DNA from: an uncultured Clostridia bacterium
GTDB taxonomy: Bacteria > Bacillota > Clostridia > UBA1381 > UBA9506
DNA: 64,000 nucleotides
Assembly (NCBI GenBank): GCA_934438075.1
Contig: CAKSBF010000002.1
Location: 1 to 64,000 of the forward strand
Direction: 5' to 3'
Position numbers and translations under genes: made by a program
Notes under the pieces: generated by a model
Databases searched by the model: none
What the model was told of the DNA's origin: nothing
Seen by the model: the letters and a program-made list of their open reading frames with translations, nothing else
Shown here: positions 17,450 to 25,923 of the stretch, one piece after another
Position numbering within the stretch: position 1 is the stretch's first letter
Layout: the number at the start of each line of letters is the position of its first letter

Positions 17450-17553
17450 TAAGGTAGAGATACAGAAATAGGTTTATAAGCGAACGGGCAAATGGAGTGT
17501 GCCTTTTTGCGAAAAGAAGGAACAAGAAAGCGAGCGGATGTTTCCGTGCAAAG

Positions 17554-17585
17554 AAAAAACGGAGCAAAGCGAGCTTTACTCCGTT
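17554..17585 (-). terminator. tRNA-Leu terminator
   Basis: On the minus strand ACGGAG-TAAAG-CTCG-CTTTG-CTCCGT runs into TTTTT, directly after the CCA end. Confidence 0.9.
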
Positions 17586-17586
17586 G

Positions 17587-17670
17587 TGGTGCGAGTGACG
17601 GGACTTGAACCCGTACGTCGTAGACACACGCCCCTCAAACGTGCCTGTCTGCCAGTTCCAGCACACTCGC
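17587..17670 (-). tRNA. tRNA-Leu(GAG)
   Basis: An 84-base class II tRNA with acceptor GCGAGTG/CACTCGC and anticodon arm CACGT-TTGAGGG-GCGTG, giving anticodon GAG. It has a long variable arm and encoded CCA. It reads CUC/CUU. Confidence 0.95.
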
Positions 17671-17680
17671 TCGATAAAGA

Positions 17681-17709
17681 ATTATACTACAAAAAGTATT
17701 ACTTGTCAA
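17681..17709 (-). promoter_or_regulatory. Promoter of tRNA-Leu
   Basis: Full consensus on the minus strand: TTGACA (17704-17709), a 17-base spacer and TATAAT (17681-17686). Confidence 0.9.
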
Positions 17710-17798
17710 GAAAAAAATAAATAAAATGAAAAATATTTTATTTTACTACGACACAGCTTTAAAAAATGAAATAAAAGAAAAATATTTTAAAAAAGTGC

Positions 17799-17827
17799 TT
17801 TATTATTTCACGGAACTTTGGTATAAT
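17799..17827 (+). promoter_or_regulatory. Possible promoter of the RNase J gene
   Basis: TATAAT (17822-17827) with a weak -35 (TTTATT, 17799-17804) 17 bases upstream. The 259-base stretch between the tRNA-Leu promoter and the RNase J start holds no other supported feature. Confidence 0.45.
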
Positions 17828-17969
17828 AAGGATATAAGCTTGATAAAATGGTCGCTGGAAGCGGCGTCTGTTTTGTGGCGCGGAACGGTTAAGTTTAATC
17901 TTTGGCTTTAATAACAGCATTTTGCTGTGTATATGAACGGAAAATAAATGAATTGACGGAGGATGTATT

Positions 17970-19637
17970 GTGGCAAAAAATCAAAAATTAAAAATTATCC
18001 CGCTCGGGGGTCTGAATGAGATCGGAAAAAACATGACAGCTCTCGAATTTGGCGGGGATATTGTTGTGCTGGATTGCGGTATGGCGTTCCCGGATGATGA
18101 TATGCCGGGAATCGATATGGTCATTCCGGATATTACCTATTTACGGAAGAATCAAACCAAAATACGTGCGATTGTATTAACGCACGGTCACGAGGATCAT
18201 ATCGGAGCAATCCCTTACTTTTTGAAGGAACTGAATGTTCCGATTTACGGTTCGCGGCTTACACTCGGGTTGGTGGAAATTAAACTAAAGGAGCACAATT
18301 TGCTTTCGAAGACCAAGCTGCATCGGGTGCGGGCAGGTGATATTATTAAACTAGGAGCTTTTCGCGTGGAGTTTATCCGTACGAACCATTCTATACCGGA
18401 TGCTATGGCGCTGGCTTTTCACACACCGATCGGTACTATTGTTCATACAGGAGACTTTAAGGTGGACTGCACGCCTGTCGAGGGACAGATGTTGGATATT
18501 GCGCGTTTGGGAGAACTCGGAAAGAGCGGAGTGCTTGCACTGATGTCAGACAGTACTAATGTGGAGCGTCCCGGCTATACGATGTCAGAAAGTACAATTG
18601 GCGACACTTTTGATGAATTATTCCGTAACCATACGGATCAAAGAATTTTGGTAGCAACCTTTGCTTCTAACGTTCACCGTGTGCAGCAAATTATTAATTC
18701 GGCTTACCGTTTTGGCAGACGGGTGGCGTTTTCGGGAAGAAGCATGGAGAACATTGCAGAGGTAGCCATGCAGTTAGGCTATATGAAAGTTCCGGAAAAT
18801 GTTCTAATCAGCATTGATGAGATTAAAAAATATCGCCCAAATCAATTGGTTATCATTACTACGGGAAGTCAGGGAGAGCCAATGTCGGCGCTGACTCGCA
18901 TGGCATTTTCTGATCATAGAAAGGTGGAGATTAATCGCGGGGATTTGGTCATTATCTCTGCAACGCCGATTCCGGGTAATGAAAAGCCTGTTTCCAATGT
19001 TATCAATGAGTTATTTAAAAAGGGCGCGGAGGTTATCTACAAATCGTTGGAGAATATCCACGTTTCAGGTCATGCCTGCCAGGAGGAATTGAAATTGATT
19101 CTTTCACTAGTGCGTCCAAAATATTTTATTCCGGTTCATGGTGAATATCGTCATCTTCAGCAACATGCATTACTGGCCGGAAAAATGGGTATGCCAATGA
19201 AAAATGTTATTATTGGTGATGTCGGCAAGGTGATAGAACTGGGACCTAACAGCTGTAAGCTGAACGGCAGTGTTCCATCAGGCGTCGTGCTGGTGGATGG
19301 TCTTGGTGTAGGAGATGTTGGTAATATTGTTTTGCGTGACAGAAAGCATCTTGCAGAGGATGGAATTATTATCGTTTTTGTGACTATGAGCAAAAAGGAT
19401 GGCAAGATCCTCGGCGGACCTGATGTAATTTCCCGTGGGTTTGTTTATGTACGCGAATCCGAAGATTTAATGGAGGAGGCTAAGGCTGTTGCAAGGGCAA
19501 CACTTGAGAAATGTGCGAAGAAAAAGCAGACTGACTGGGCAAGCCTGAAGAGCAGTTTAAAATCCAGTATGGGTGATTTCCTCTATACAAAAACGAAGCG
19601 GAAACCGATGGTGCTTCCGGTTATTATGGAAATATAA
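17970..19637 (+). CDS. rnjA: Ribonuclease J
   Basis: A 555-residue metallo-beta-lactamase/beta-CASP ribonuclease, the main 5'-3' exonuclease and an endonuclease of mRNA decay in Firmicutes. The zinc site is HGHEDHIGA, with further ligands in HTGDFK. The beta-CASP domain includes SDSTNVERPGYT and TFASNVHRVQQI, and the late motifs are HVSGHA and PVHGEYRH. The start is GTG at 17970 with GGAGG eight bases upstream. Only one RNase J is in the window, so J1 versus J2 is not settled. metK follows 50 bases later and may be co-transcribed. Confidence 0.94.
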   Translation: MAKNQKLKIIPLGGLNEIGKNMTALEFGGDIVVLDCGMAFPDDDMPGIDMVIPDITYLRKNQTKIRAIVLTHGHEDHIGAIPYFLKELNVPIYGSRLTLGLVEIKLKEHNLLSKTKLHRVRAGDIIKLGAFRVEFIRTNHSIPDAMALAFHTPIGTIVHTGDFKVDCTPVEGQMLDIARLGELGKSGVLALMSDSTNVERPGYTMSESTIGDTFDELFRNHTDQRILVATFASNVHRVQQIINSAYRFGRRVAFSGRSMENIAEVAMQLGYMKVPENVLISIDEIKKYRPNQLVIITTGSQGEPMSALTRMAFSDHRKVEINRGDLVIISATPIPGNEKPVSNVINELFKKGAEVIYKSLENIHVSGHACQEELKLILSLVRPKYFIPVHGEYRHLQQHALLAGKMGMPMKNVIIGDVGKVIELGPNSCKLNGSVPSGVVLVDGLGVGDVGNIVLRDRKHLAEDGIIIVFVTMSKKDGKILGGPDVISRGFVYVRESEDLMEEAKAVARATLEKCAKKKQTDWASLKSSLKSSMGDFLYTKTKRKPMVLPVIMEI

Positions 19638-19687
19638 TATTTACTTGAATATATCTGCAGTTGCAGAGTCAGAGAGGTTTGATACAA

Positions 19688-20869
19688 ATGATAAAAAGAT
19701 TATTTACTTCAGAATCGGTTACGGAGGGACATCCGGATAAAATAGCTGATGTCATTTCCGATGCCATTTTAGATGAAATTATGGCGAACGATCCAATGGG
19801 AAGAGTTGCGTGCGAGGTAACAGTTACGACGGGATTGGTTTTGGTTGTTGGTGAGATTTCTACCAAAACCTATGTGGATATACCGAAGCTTGTTAGAGAA
19901 AATATTCGTGCTATTGGTTACGACCGGGCAAAATATGGTTTTGACTGTGATACCTGCGCTGTGCTGACAGCGATTGACGAGCAATCTCCGGATATCGCGC
20001 TTGGTGTGAATCATTCTATGGAAGCAAAGATGGGCGAGGAGGAAATAGATTCTATCGGTGCGGGCGACCAGGGGATGATGTTCGGTTACGCGTGCAATGA
20101 AACGGAAGAATATATGCCGCTTGCAATTAGTCTGGCGCATAAACTGACAAAACGGCTGACTGAAGTAAGGAAGAATGGAATAATTCCCTATATTCGTCCG
20201 GATGGCAAATCGCAGGTAACGGTTGCATATGATGAAAACGGAAAGCCGCTTTCAATTGATGCTGTAGTAGTTTCCACGCAGCATGGTGAGGAAGCAACAC
20301 AAGAGCAGATTCATAAAGATATTATGGAGCATGTTATTCTGCCTGTGCTGCCAAAAGAATATTTAACAGACGAAACAAAATATTTTATTAATCCGACCGG
20401 GCGTTTTGTTGTTGGTGGTCCGCAGGGCGATTCCGGGCACACGGGGAGAAAGATTATTGTTGATACATACGGCGGTTATGCTCGTCATGGCGGCGGAGCC
20501 TTTTCCGGTAAAGATCCCACTAAGGTAGACCGCAGCGCGGCGTATGCGGGTCGGTATGTAGCGAAAAATATTGTTGCTGCGGGACTTGCAGAGCGGTGTG
20601 AGGTGCAGGTAGCATACGCAATCGGCGTAGCGAAACCGGTATCTGTACGTGTTGATACTTTTGGTACTTCAAAGATCCCGGAAAACGAGATTGAAGCACT
20701 GGTTGAGAAACATTTTGATTTACGTCCGGCCGGTATCATTAAAGCTTTGGATTTGAGGCGTCCGATTTATAAACAAACGGCGGCATATGGACATTTTGGC
20801 AGAACAGATTTAGACTTGCCATGGGAACGTTTGGATAAGGTTGAAGAATTAAAAAAGGCAGTTTGCTAA
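19688..20869 (+). CDS. metK: S-adenosylmethionine synthetase MetK
   Basis: A 393-residue enzyme that makes SAM from methionine and ATP. The ATP-binding histidine lies in SVTEGHPDKIAD. GAGDQGMMFGYA is the methionine/ATP loop, and GGPQGDSGHTGRKIIVDTYGG is the family signature. I chose ATG at 19688, after AGAGAGG. There is no SAM riboswitch in the 50-base gap after the RNase J gene, so expression may depend on read-through. The two-component genes follow 28 bases later. Confidence 0.96.
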   Translation: MIKRLFTSESVTEGHPDKIADVISDAILDEIMANDPMGRVACEVTVTTGLVLVVGEISTKTYVDIPKLVRENIRAIGYDRAKYGFDCDTCAVLTAIDEQSPDIALGVNHSMEAKMGEEEIDSIGAGDQGMMFGYACNETEEYMPLAISLAHKLTKRLTEVRKNGIIPYIRPDGKSQVTVAYDENGKPLSIDAVVVSTQHGEEATQEQIHKDIMEHVILPVLPKEYLTDETKYFINPTGRFVVGGPQGDSGHTGRKIIVDTYGGYARHGGGAFSGKDPTKVDRSAAYAGRYVAKNIVAAGLAERCEVQVAYAIGVAKPVSVRVDTFGTSKIPENEIEALVEKHFDLRPAGIIKALDLRRPIYKQTAAYGHFGRTDLDLPWERLDKVEELKKAVC

Positions 20870-20897
20870 TTTATACTGAGAAAAAGGAGCAGAGGTC

Positions 20898-21581
20898 ATG
20901 AAAATTTTAATTGTGGATGATGAAAAGCTGCTGGTCAAGGGTATTAAATATAACTTTGAGCAGGACGGCTTTACCGTTTTGGCGGCATATGACGGGGAAG
21001 AGGCTATTAAAATGGCGTATGACAAAAGTATTGATTTAATTATTTTAGACCTCATGCTCCCGAAAATTGATGGCCTTTCTGTTTGTCAGAAGGTGCGTGA
21101 GTTTTCCAATGTTCCGATTGTAATGCTGACAGCAAAAAATGAGGACATGGATAAAATCTTGGGCTTGGAGTATGGTGCAGACGATTACTTGACGAAACCT
21201 TTTAATATTTTGGAATTAAAGGCGCGAGTCAAAGCAGTTTTGCGCCGCATGACACCGACTTCGTCGCAGACAAAGGAATCTGTTATTTCTGTCGGCAATA
21301 TTAAACTTGATTATAATTTACGGCGCGTTACCATTGGCGATAAGACCATTGATTTAACAGCAAAGGAATTTGACTTAATTGATTTGTTTGTCTGTAACAG
21401 CGGCAAAGTTTATTCGCGGGAAAATCTGTTGGATATTGTTTGGGGCTATGATTATCCGGGCGACGTACGCACAGTGGATGTGCATGTGCGCCGTTTGCGT
21501 GAAAAAATTGAACCAAACCCTGCGGAGCCGACCTATATTCACACAAAATGGGGGGTAGGTTATTATTTTAAAGAAGCATAA
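20898..21581 (+). CDS. OmpR/PhoB-family response regulator
   Basis: A 227-residue two-component regulator. The receiver domain has the acidic pair DDE at 7-9, phospho-acceptor D51 in ILDLMLPKIDG, and K100 in LTKPFN. The winged-helix DNA-binding domain (about 130-226) contains LTAKEFDLIDLFVCN and VDVHVRRLREKIE, ending in the usual GVGYYFKE. It resembles PhoP/YycF-type regulators. AAAAAGGAG lies upstream of the ATG. Its 3' end overlaps the open frame of the partner kinase. Confidence 0.94.
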   Translation: MKILIVDDEKLLVKGIKYNFEQDGFTVLAAYDGEEAIKMAYDKSIDLIILDLMLPKIDGLSVCQKVREFSNVPIVMLTAKNEDMDKILGLEYGADDYLTKPFNILELKARVKAVLRRMTPTSSQTKESVISVGNIKLDYNLRRVTIGDKTIDLTAKEFDLIDLFVCNSGKVYSRENLLDIVWGYDYPGDVRTVDVHVRRLREKIEPNPAEPTYIHTKWGVGYYFKEA

Positions 21582-21639
21582 TTGGCACTTTACCAATATT
21601 CGCTGGAAAATTGTATCTACTTATCTCATTATTATTATT

Positions 21640-22998
21640 GTGGTATTAGCGGTGCTTGGTTCTTTCCTTTTGAATACGCTCTATACTTATCTGTTTGACC
21701 AGAAAAAGGTAGATATATTAACAAGTGCGAATATGATAGCCAGCATTTTGTCAGAATCTTTCAGCGAGGATTACATAACCAAAAAGTTGCCGCAGATGCC
21801 GCTTGAGAAAAATTCGAGGGCGATTGTAGTGGACACTGCCAGTACGGTGATTTATGATTCTTATCAGGAAACGAGTCTGAAGGGGAAAACGTTCATTAAC
21901 GGCTCCCTCACGAGCGCGTTGATGAAAAACGGTAAGGATTCGGCACATTATTACAAAGATAATGGCAGCTGGTTTATTGATGCGGCGGTTCCCGTGATTA
22001 AAAACTCCAGACCGGTAGGAGCTGTATTGCTGATTGTATCGGGCGATTCTACGGAACAGGTGCTGACTCATATTAGAAATTCTATTCTGGTGCTCGGTAC
22101 ATTGATTTTAATTTTTGTAGGCATTTTCAGTACTTCTATGGCAAGCATTTTAACACTTCCGGTAGAAAAACTGACAAAGTTTATTAATAATATGCCAAAA
22201 GACAGTCTGCAAAAAGTAGAGGTAACAACACAGGATGAAATAGGGCAGCTGGCGCTTGCTTTTAATGCGCTGATAGACCGAATGGCAGAACTGGAGGAGA
22301 AGAGGCGTGCTTTTGTCTCTGATGCATCGCACGAGTTGAAAACACCCCTTTCTATTATTAAACTGTTGTCTGATTCGCTGATTCAGACAGAAAATCCAAA
22401 TCCGGAGTTTATCCGCGAGTTTTTAAATGATATGAACAAAGAGGTAGAGCGTTTGACGCGCATTATTGAACGTTTGCTGAATTTGACGCAAATGGATTCT
22501 AAGCAGTTGAATACACAGTTTGTTCATACAGATATGAAAGAGGTTTTAGAAGATATATATAAAAAATTGAGACCGCTGGCGGATAATAAAGATATCTTTT
22601 TTTCACTTAATATGATAGATAATGATGTTATTTTGCCAATCGAACGTGACAGCCTGACAGAAGCCATTTACAATATTGCTGATAACAGTATTAAATATAC
22701 AGAGGTCGGCGGCAGTGTTTTGATTGAGCTTACACGTGACCTTGGCAGTGTTTTTGTATCGGTAAGCGATACGGGAATCGGTATCCCTAAGGATGAGGTG
22801 CAGAAAATTTTTGATCGATTCTATCGTGTAGATAAAGCACGCGCGCGTGAAACAGGAGGAACAGGTCTTGGCCTTGCAATTGCACTGGATGCCGTTAAAC
22901 TGCATGGCGGTTTTATTGAGGTTAATAGCGAAGAAGGAGTGGGCAGCAAGTTTACTATCGTGCTCCCGTATGATGAGATTAAAAACAGAGAAAAATAA
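21640..22998 (+). CDS. Sensor histidine kinase, HAMP-type
   Basis: The partner of the upstream regulator. From GTG 21640 it is 452 residues: a membrane segment, an extracytoplasmic domain of about 130 residues, a second membrane segment (NSILVLGTLILIFVGIFSTS), a HAMP linker, the H-box DASHELKTPLSIIK, and the ATPase boxes DNSIKYTE, DTGIGIP and GTGLGLAIALDA. The true start is uncertain. The frame is open from 21559 and encodes a kinase-like N-terminus, HFTNIRWKIVSTYLIIIIVV, which GTG 21640 would cut. No ATG, GTG or TTG lies in that stretch; ATT at 21562, after GGGGGG, is a candidate start. Confidence 0.9.
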   Translation: MVLAVLGSFLLNTLYTYLFDQKKVDILTSANMIASILSESFSEDYITKKLPQMPLEKNSRAIVVDTASTVIYDSYQETSLKGKTFINGSLTSALMKNGKDSAHYYKDNGSWFIDAAVPVIKNSRPVGAVLLIVSGDSTEQVLTHIRNSILVLGTLILIFVGIFSTSMASILTLPVEKLTKFINNMPKDSLQKVEVTTQDEIGQLALAFNALIDRMAELEEKRRAFVSDASHELKTPLSIIKLLSDSLIQTENPNPEFIREFLNDMNKEVERLTRIIERLLNLTQMDSKQLNTQFVHTDMKEVLEDIYKKLRPLADNKDIFFSLNMIDNDVILPIERDSLTEAIYNIADNSIKYTEVGGSVLIELTRDLGSVFVSVSDTGIGIPKDEVQKIFDRFYRVDKARARETGGTGLGLAIALDAVKLHGGFIEVNSEEGVGSKFTIVLPYDEIKNREK

Positions 22999-23009
22999 AG
23001 ACAATAATA

Positions 23010-23046
23010 AAATACACGGCTGTTTCTGCAGCCGTGTATTTTATAT
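23010..23046. terminator. Bidirectional terminator
   Basis: AATACACGGCTG and its partner CAGCCGTGTATT around a TTTCTG loop, with A-run and T-run on the two sides. It serves the kinase gene and the convergent abrB. Confidence 0.9.
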
Positions 23047-23058
23047 TCATATCAGCAC

Positions 23059-23298
23059 CTATTTTTGTAATTCCTCCATACAAGCAGGGCAGATGCTTTT
23101 TCCTTTAAAAATAAAAACATCTTTTGAATTTCCGCAAAAAATACAGGAAGGCTCATATTTTCTTAAAACAATGTTGTTTCCATCAACGAAAATTTCCAGT
23201 GCGTCTTTTTCAGAGATACCAAAAGTGCGTCTCAATTCGATGGGTAGAACAATACGTCCAAGTTCATCCATTTTCCGTACAATACCTGTAGATTTCAT
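23059..23298 (-). CDS. abrB: AbrB family transition-state regulator
   Basis: A 79-residue DNA-binding protein. The swapped-hairpin AbrB domain is plain in MKSTGIVRKMDELGRIVLPI and ELRRTFGISEKDALEIFVD. The C-terminal part differs from B. subtilis AbrB: it carries CIFCGNSKD and CPAC, a four-cysteine zinc ribbon, as in many clostridial forms. AbrB proteins repress stationary-phase genes and are linked to SigH and sporulation, both represented in this window. The ATG at 23298 is preferred because GGAGG lies eight bases upstream. It has its own promoter. Confidence 0.92.
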   Translation of the reverse strand: MKSTGIVRKMDELGRIVLPIELRRTFGISEKDALEIFVDGNNIVLRKYEPSCIFCGNSKDVFIFKGKSICPACMEELQK

Positions 23299-23350
23299 GT
23301 TGCATACCTCCATCCTTATTTATATTTGTGAATCGTAATTACTTGGTAAC

Positions 23351-23379
23351 ATCATAGCATAGAGAACATATTTCGTCAA
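23351..23379 (-). promoter_or_regulatory. Promoter of abrB
   Basis: Minus-strand TTGACG (23374-23379), a 17-base spacer and TATGAT (23351-23356). Confidence 0.8.
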
Positions 23380-23471
23380 TGATTTTGTGTTAAATTTAAC
23401 AGAAAAGCAATATTTGGACATATTTTTACAGGTTTATACAAAAAAAGGCAAAAATTTACATTTTATCATAT

Positions 23472-24257
23472 TTATTCCAATTTTAGTTTGTTTGCTGACT
23501 GTTGATAGTATGAAGGACTGACGCCATATTCTTTTTTAAACATCTTAGAAAAATTAAAAACATCCTCATAACCGCATAAGTATGCAGATTCCGTGACACT
23601 GCTGCCATTTTGTAAAAAATGTACCGCGTGGTGCAGGCGTGTACGAACTAAAAATTGTTGCATGCTGATTCCGTAGGCCGATTTAAAAAGACGGGAAAGA
23701 TATTGGCGGTTTACACCGATTAGTGCGGCGATTTCTTCAATACGGAGCGGGCGCATGTAATTTGCACGAATATAATCTGCTGCCAGTCTTTCATACTTTG
23801 GCGTCTTCTTCGTTTCAGAAGTACCAAGAAGTTCTGAAAAAATTTCAAATAACTTTGCTGTAATAAAGAGTTCTTGTTGTGTTGGGTAATCTTCGCATTG
23901 TAAAAGCTCTGAAAAAGTATTTCCGCTATAAGACATAACAGGAGGAAACGTATCTAAACATGATGCAAGTGTGCCGTCAAAGCCAATCCAGATATAATGC
24001 CATGGGTCTTGCTTATCGGCGGTATAGGTGGTCACCTCGTGCGGCCGTATCAGAAAAATTTGTTTTTCCTGTACACAGTAATGATTATCGGCGGTATAAT
24101 AAGTGCCTTTCCCCGAAACGATATAGTGAATTAGATAATATTCACGAACATATGGTCCGAAAGAATGACCGCTCTTACATTTTTCCCAGCCGGCGACTAA
24201 GGGGTTCAAGTCGGAAAAATGCCGGTTAATCAATGGATAGTTCTTAATCTGCAACAT
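23472..24257 (-). CDS. AraC-family transcriptional regulator
   Basis: A 261-residue regulator with an N-terminal cupin-like sugar-binding domain (for example IHYIVSGKGTYY and FLIRPHEVTTY) and a C-terminal double helix-turn-helix (about 165-258). The second HTH shows SVTESAYLCGYEDVFNFSKMFKKEYGVSPSYY, split here by the usual FxxxFKKxxG signature. It is divergent from the alpha-galactosidase gene and probably activates it in response to a galactoside. The ATG at 24257 has AGGAGG eight bases upstream. Its promoter overlaps paired direct repeats, suggesting autoregulation. Confidence 0.9.
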   Translation of the reverse strand: MLQIKNYPLINRHFSDLNPLVAGWEKCKSGHSFGPYVREYYLIHYIVSGKGTYYTADNHYCVQEKQIFLIRPHEVTTYTADKQDPWHYIWIGFDGTLASCLDTFPPVMSYSGNTFSELLQCEDYPTQQELFITAKLFEIFSELLGTSETKKTPKYERLAADYIRANYMRPLRIEEIAALIGVNRQYLSRLFKSAYGISMQQFLVRTRLHHAVHFLQNGSSVTESAYLCGYEDVFNFSKMFKKEYGVSPSYYQQSANKLKLE

Positions 24258-24277
24258 GGGTAACACCTCCTGTATAT

Positions 24278-24341
24278 GTCACATTATAACATATATTAGT
24301 CACATAAATCAATTCTTATTTTTAATATGCTATGCTATGCT
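24278..24341. promoter_or_regulatory. Divergent araC/melA control region
   Basis: GTCACAT occurs at 24278-24284 and 24299-24305, 21 bp apart, which is two helical turns and typical of AraC-family half-sites. Rightward melA promoter: TTCTTA (24313-24318), 17-base spacer, TATGCT (24336-24341), with a poor -35. Leftward promoter: TTGATT (24307-24312), 18-base spacer, TATAAT (24283-24288). The repeats sit just upstream of the melA -35 and inside the leftward promoter. Confidence 0.65.
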
Positions 24342-24373
24342 TAAACTGTAAAAATTAGAAAGGGGAGTTTGCA

Positions 24374-25690
24374 GTGATTAAGATTACTTTTATGGGTGCC
24401 GGAAGTACCGTGTTTGCAAAAAATGTTTTAGGTGATGTTATGCTTGCGGATAGCTTGCATCAGGTAGATATTGCACTTTATGACATTGATAAAGTGCGTT
24501 TGGAAGAATCAAAGTTGCTGATTGATGCTTTGAATAAGAACTGTAATGATGGAAGAGCAAAGGTAGAGACATATCTGGGGGTAGAAAACAGGAAAAAGGC
24601 ACTCGCCGGTGCAGATTTTGTCATTAATGCAATTCAGGTAGGCGGTTATGAACCGAGCACGGTAATTGATTTTGAAATACCTAAAAAGTACGGTCTTCGT
24701 CAGACAATTGCGGATACGTTAGGTATCGGCGGCATTTTCCGTGCCCTTCGAACGATTCCCGTTATGAAAGAATTTGCAGATGAAATGGAAGAGGTTTGCC
24801 CGAATGCGTGGTTTTTAAATTATACAAATCCAATGGCGATGCTCAGCGGCTATATGCAAAGATATACGGGGATAAAAACGGTAGGCTTGTGTCATAGTGT
24901 GCAGGTTTGTTCGTCTGGCTTGCTGAAAGCTTTGGGGATTGAAAAAGAAGGTGTTGTAGATAAAATTGCAGGAATCAACCATATGGCGTGGTTGTTGGAA
25001 ATTCGTGATGCAGAAGGAAACGATTTATACCCGCTGATTCGCCAAAAGGCAGCTGAGAAGAATGCGTCTGAGAAACATGATGATATGGTTCGTTTTGAAT
25101 ATATTCGGCGTTTGGGTTATTACTGCACCGAGAGCAGTGAGCACAATGCGGAATATAATCCGTTTTTTATTAAGCCAAATTATCCGGAATTAATAGAGAA
25201 GTATAACATTCCTTTAGATGAATATCCGCGCCGGTGTGTTGACCAGATACAAAAATGGGAAAAACAGAAAGAAGAACTGTTTGCAGGCGGTGAGATTAAG
25301 CATGAGCGTTCCCGTGAATACGCTTCACGTATTATTGAGGCGATGACAACGAATGTACCGTATAAAATTGGCGGTAATATCATTAATAACGGCGCAATTG
25401 CCAACCTTCCAGATAAGGCATGCGTTGAAGTTCCGTGTATGGTTGACGCAACGGGAATTAATCCTACCTATATTGGGGAGCTGCCTCTGCAGCTTGCGGC
25501 AATGAATATGAGCAACATAAATGTGCAGCTTTTAACCATTGAGGCAGCAGTGAGCAAAAAAAGAGAAAATATTTATCATGCGGCTATGATGGATCCGCAT
25601 ACGGCTGCAGTTTTATCTCTTGATGATATAGTGGCTATGTGCGATGAATTAATAGAAGCGCATGCAGCATCCGGTTTTCCGGTTCTATAA
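24374..25690 (+). CDS. melA: Glycoside hydrolase family 4 alpha-galactosidase (MelA-like)
   Basis: A 438-residue NAD- and metal-dependent GH4 enzyme that hydrolyses alpha-galactosides such as melibiose by an oxidation-elimination route. The NAD loop is FMGAGSTVFAKN (residues 6-17). Metal ligands are expected at C173 in GLCHSVQ and H203 in INHM, and NYTNPM is at 149-154. The CHS motif fits MelA/AglA-type enzymes, so alpha-glucosidase is a possible alternative. No sugar transporter is adjacent. It stands alone with its own terminator, controlled by the divergent AraC regulator. Confidence 0.88.
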   Translation: MIKITFMGAGSTVFAKNVLGDVMLADSLHQVDIALYDIDKVRLEESKLLIDALNKNCNDGRAKVETYLGVENRKKALAGADFVINAIQVGGYEPSTVIDFEIPKKYGLRQTIADTLGIGGIFRALRTIPVMKEFADEMEEVCPNAWFLNYTNPMAMLSGYMQRYTGIKTVGLCHSVQVCSSGLLKALGIEKEGVVDKIAGINHMAWLLEIRDAEGNDLYPLIRQKAAEKNASEKHDDMVRFEYIRRLGYYCTESSEHNAEYNPFFIKPNYPELIEKYNIPLDEYPRRCVDQIQKWEKQKEELFAGGEIKHERSREYASRIIEAMTTNVPYKIGGNIINNGAIANLPDKACVEVPCMVDATGINPTYIGELPLQLAAMNMSNINVQLLTIEAAVSKKRENIYHAAMMDPHTAAVLSLDDIVAMCDELIEAHAASGFPVL

Positions 25691-25708
25691 GTTCGGGTTT
25701 TCTGATGA

Positions 25709-25751
25709 CAGTGTGGTATGTTCTTACAAAGAACATACCACACTGTTTTTA
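25709..25751 (+). terminator. melA terminator
   Basis: Perfect 15-base arms, 25709-25723 and 25731-25745, with a TTACAAA loop and six Ts. Confidence 0.95.
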
Positions 25752-25821
25752 TATGCGTCGTTATTGATAATTGTGAAAATAGAAAATTGACAATTTTTTT
25801 TTCTTTCTTCACATCTTTTCA

Positions 25822-25850
25822 TTGCAAAATACAAAGAATTGTGATACAAT
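25822..25850 (+). promoter_or_regulatory. Promoter of the division-linked cluster
   Basis: TTGCAA (25822-25827), a 17-base spacer and TACAAT (25845-25850), upstream of the HlyD-like gene. Confidence 0.75.
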
Positions 25851-25923
25851 AAACAATATTATGGAGATATTGTGTCTTTAAAGCAATATTTATACAATAA
25901 AATTGACTGCGGGAGATGGAAAC

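Noticed and set aside
17726..17911. A 61-codon open frame before the RNase J gene.
   Set aside because: It has no ribosome site, an A/T-driven composition and no motif, and it covers the likely promoter.
24280..24360. Catabolite-responsive (cre) element upstream of melA.
   Set aside because: No sequence matching the WTGNAANCGNWNNCW pattern was found by eye.
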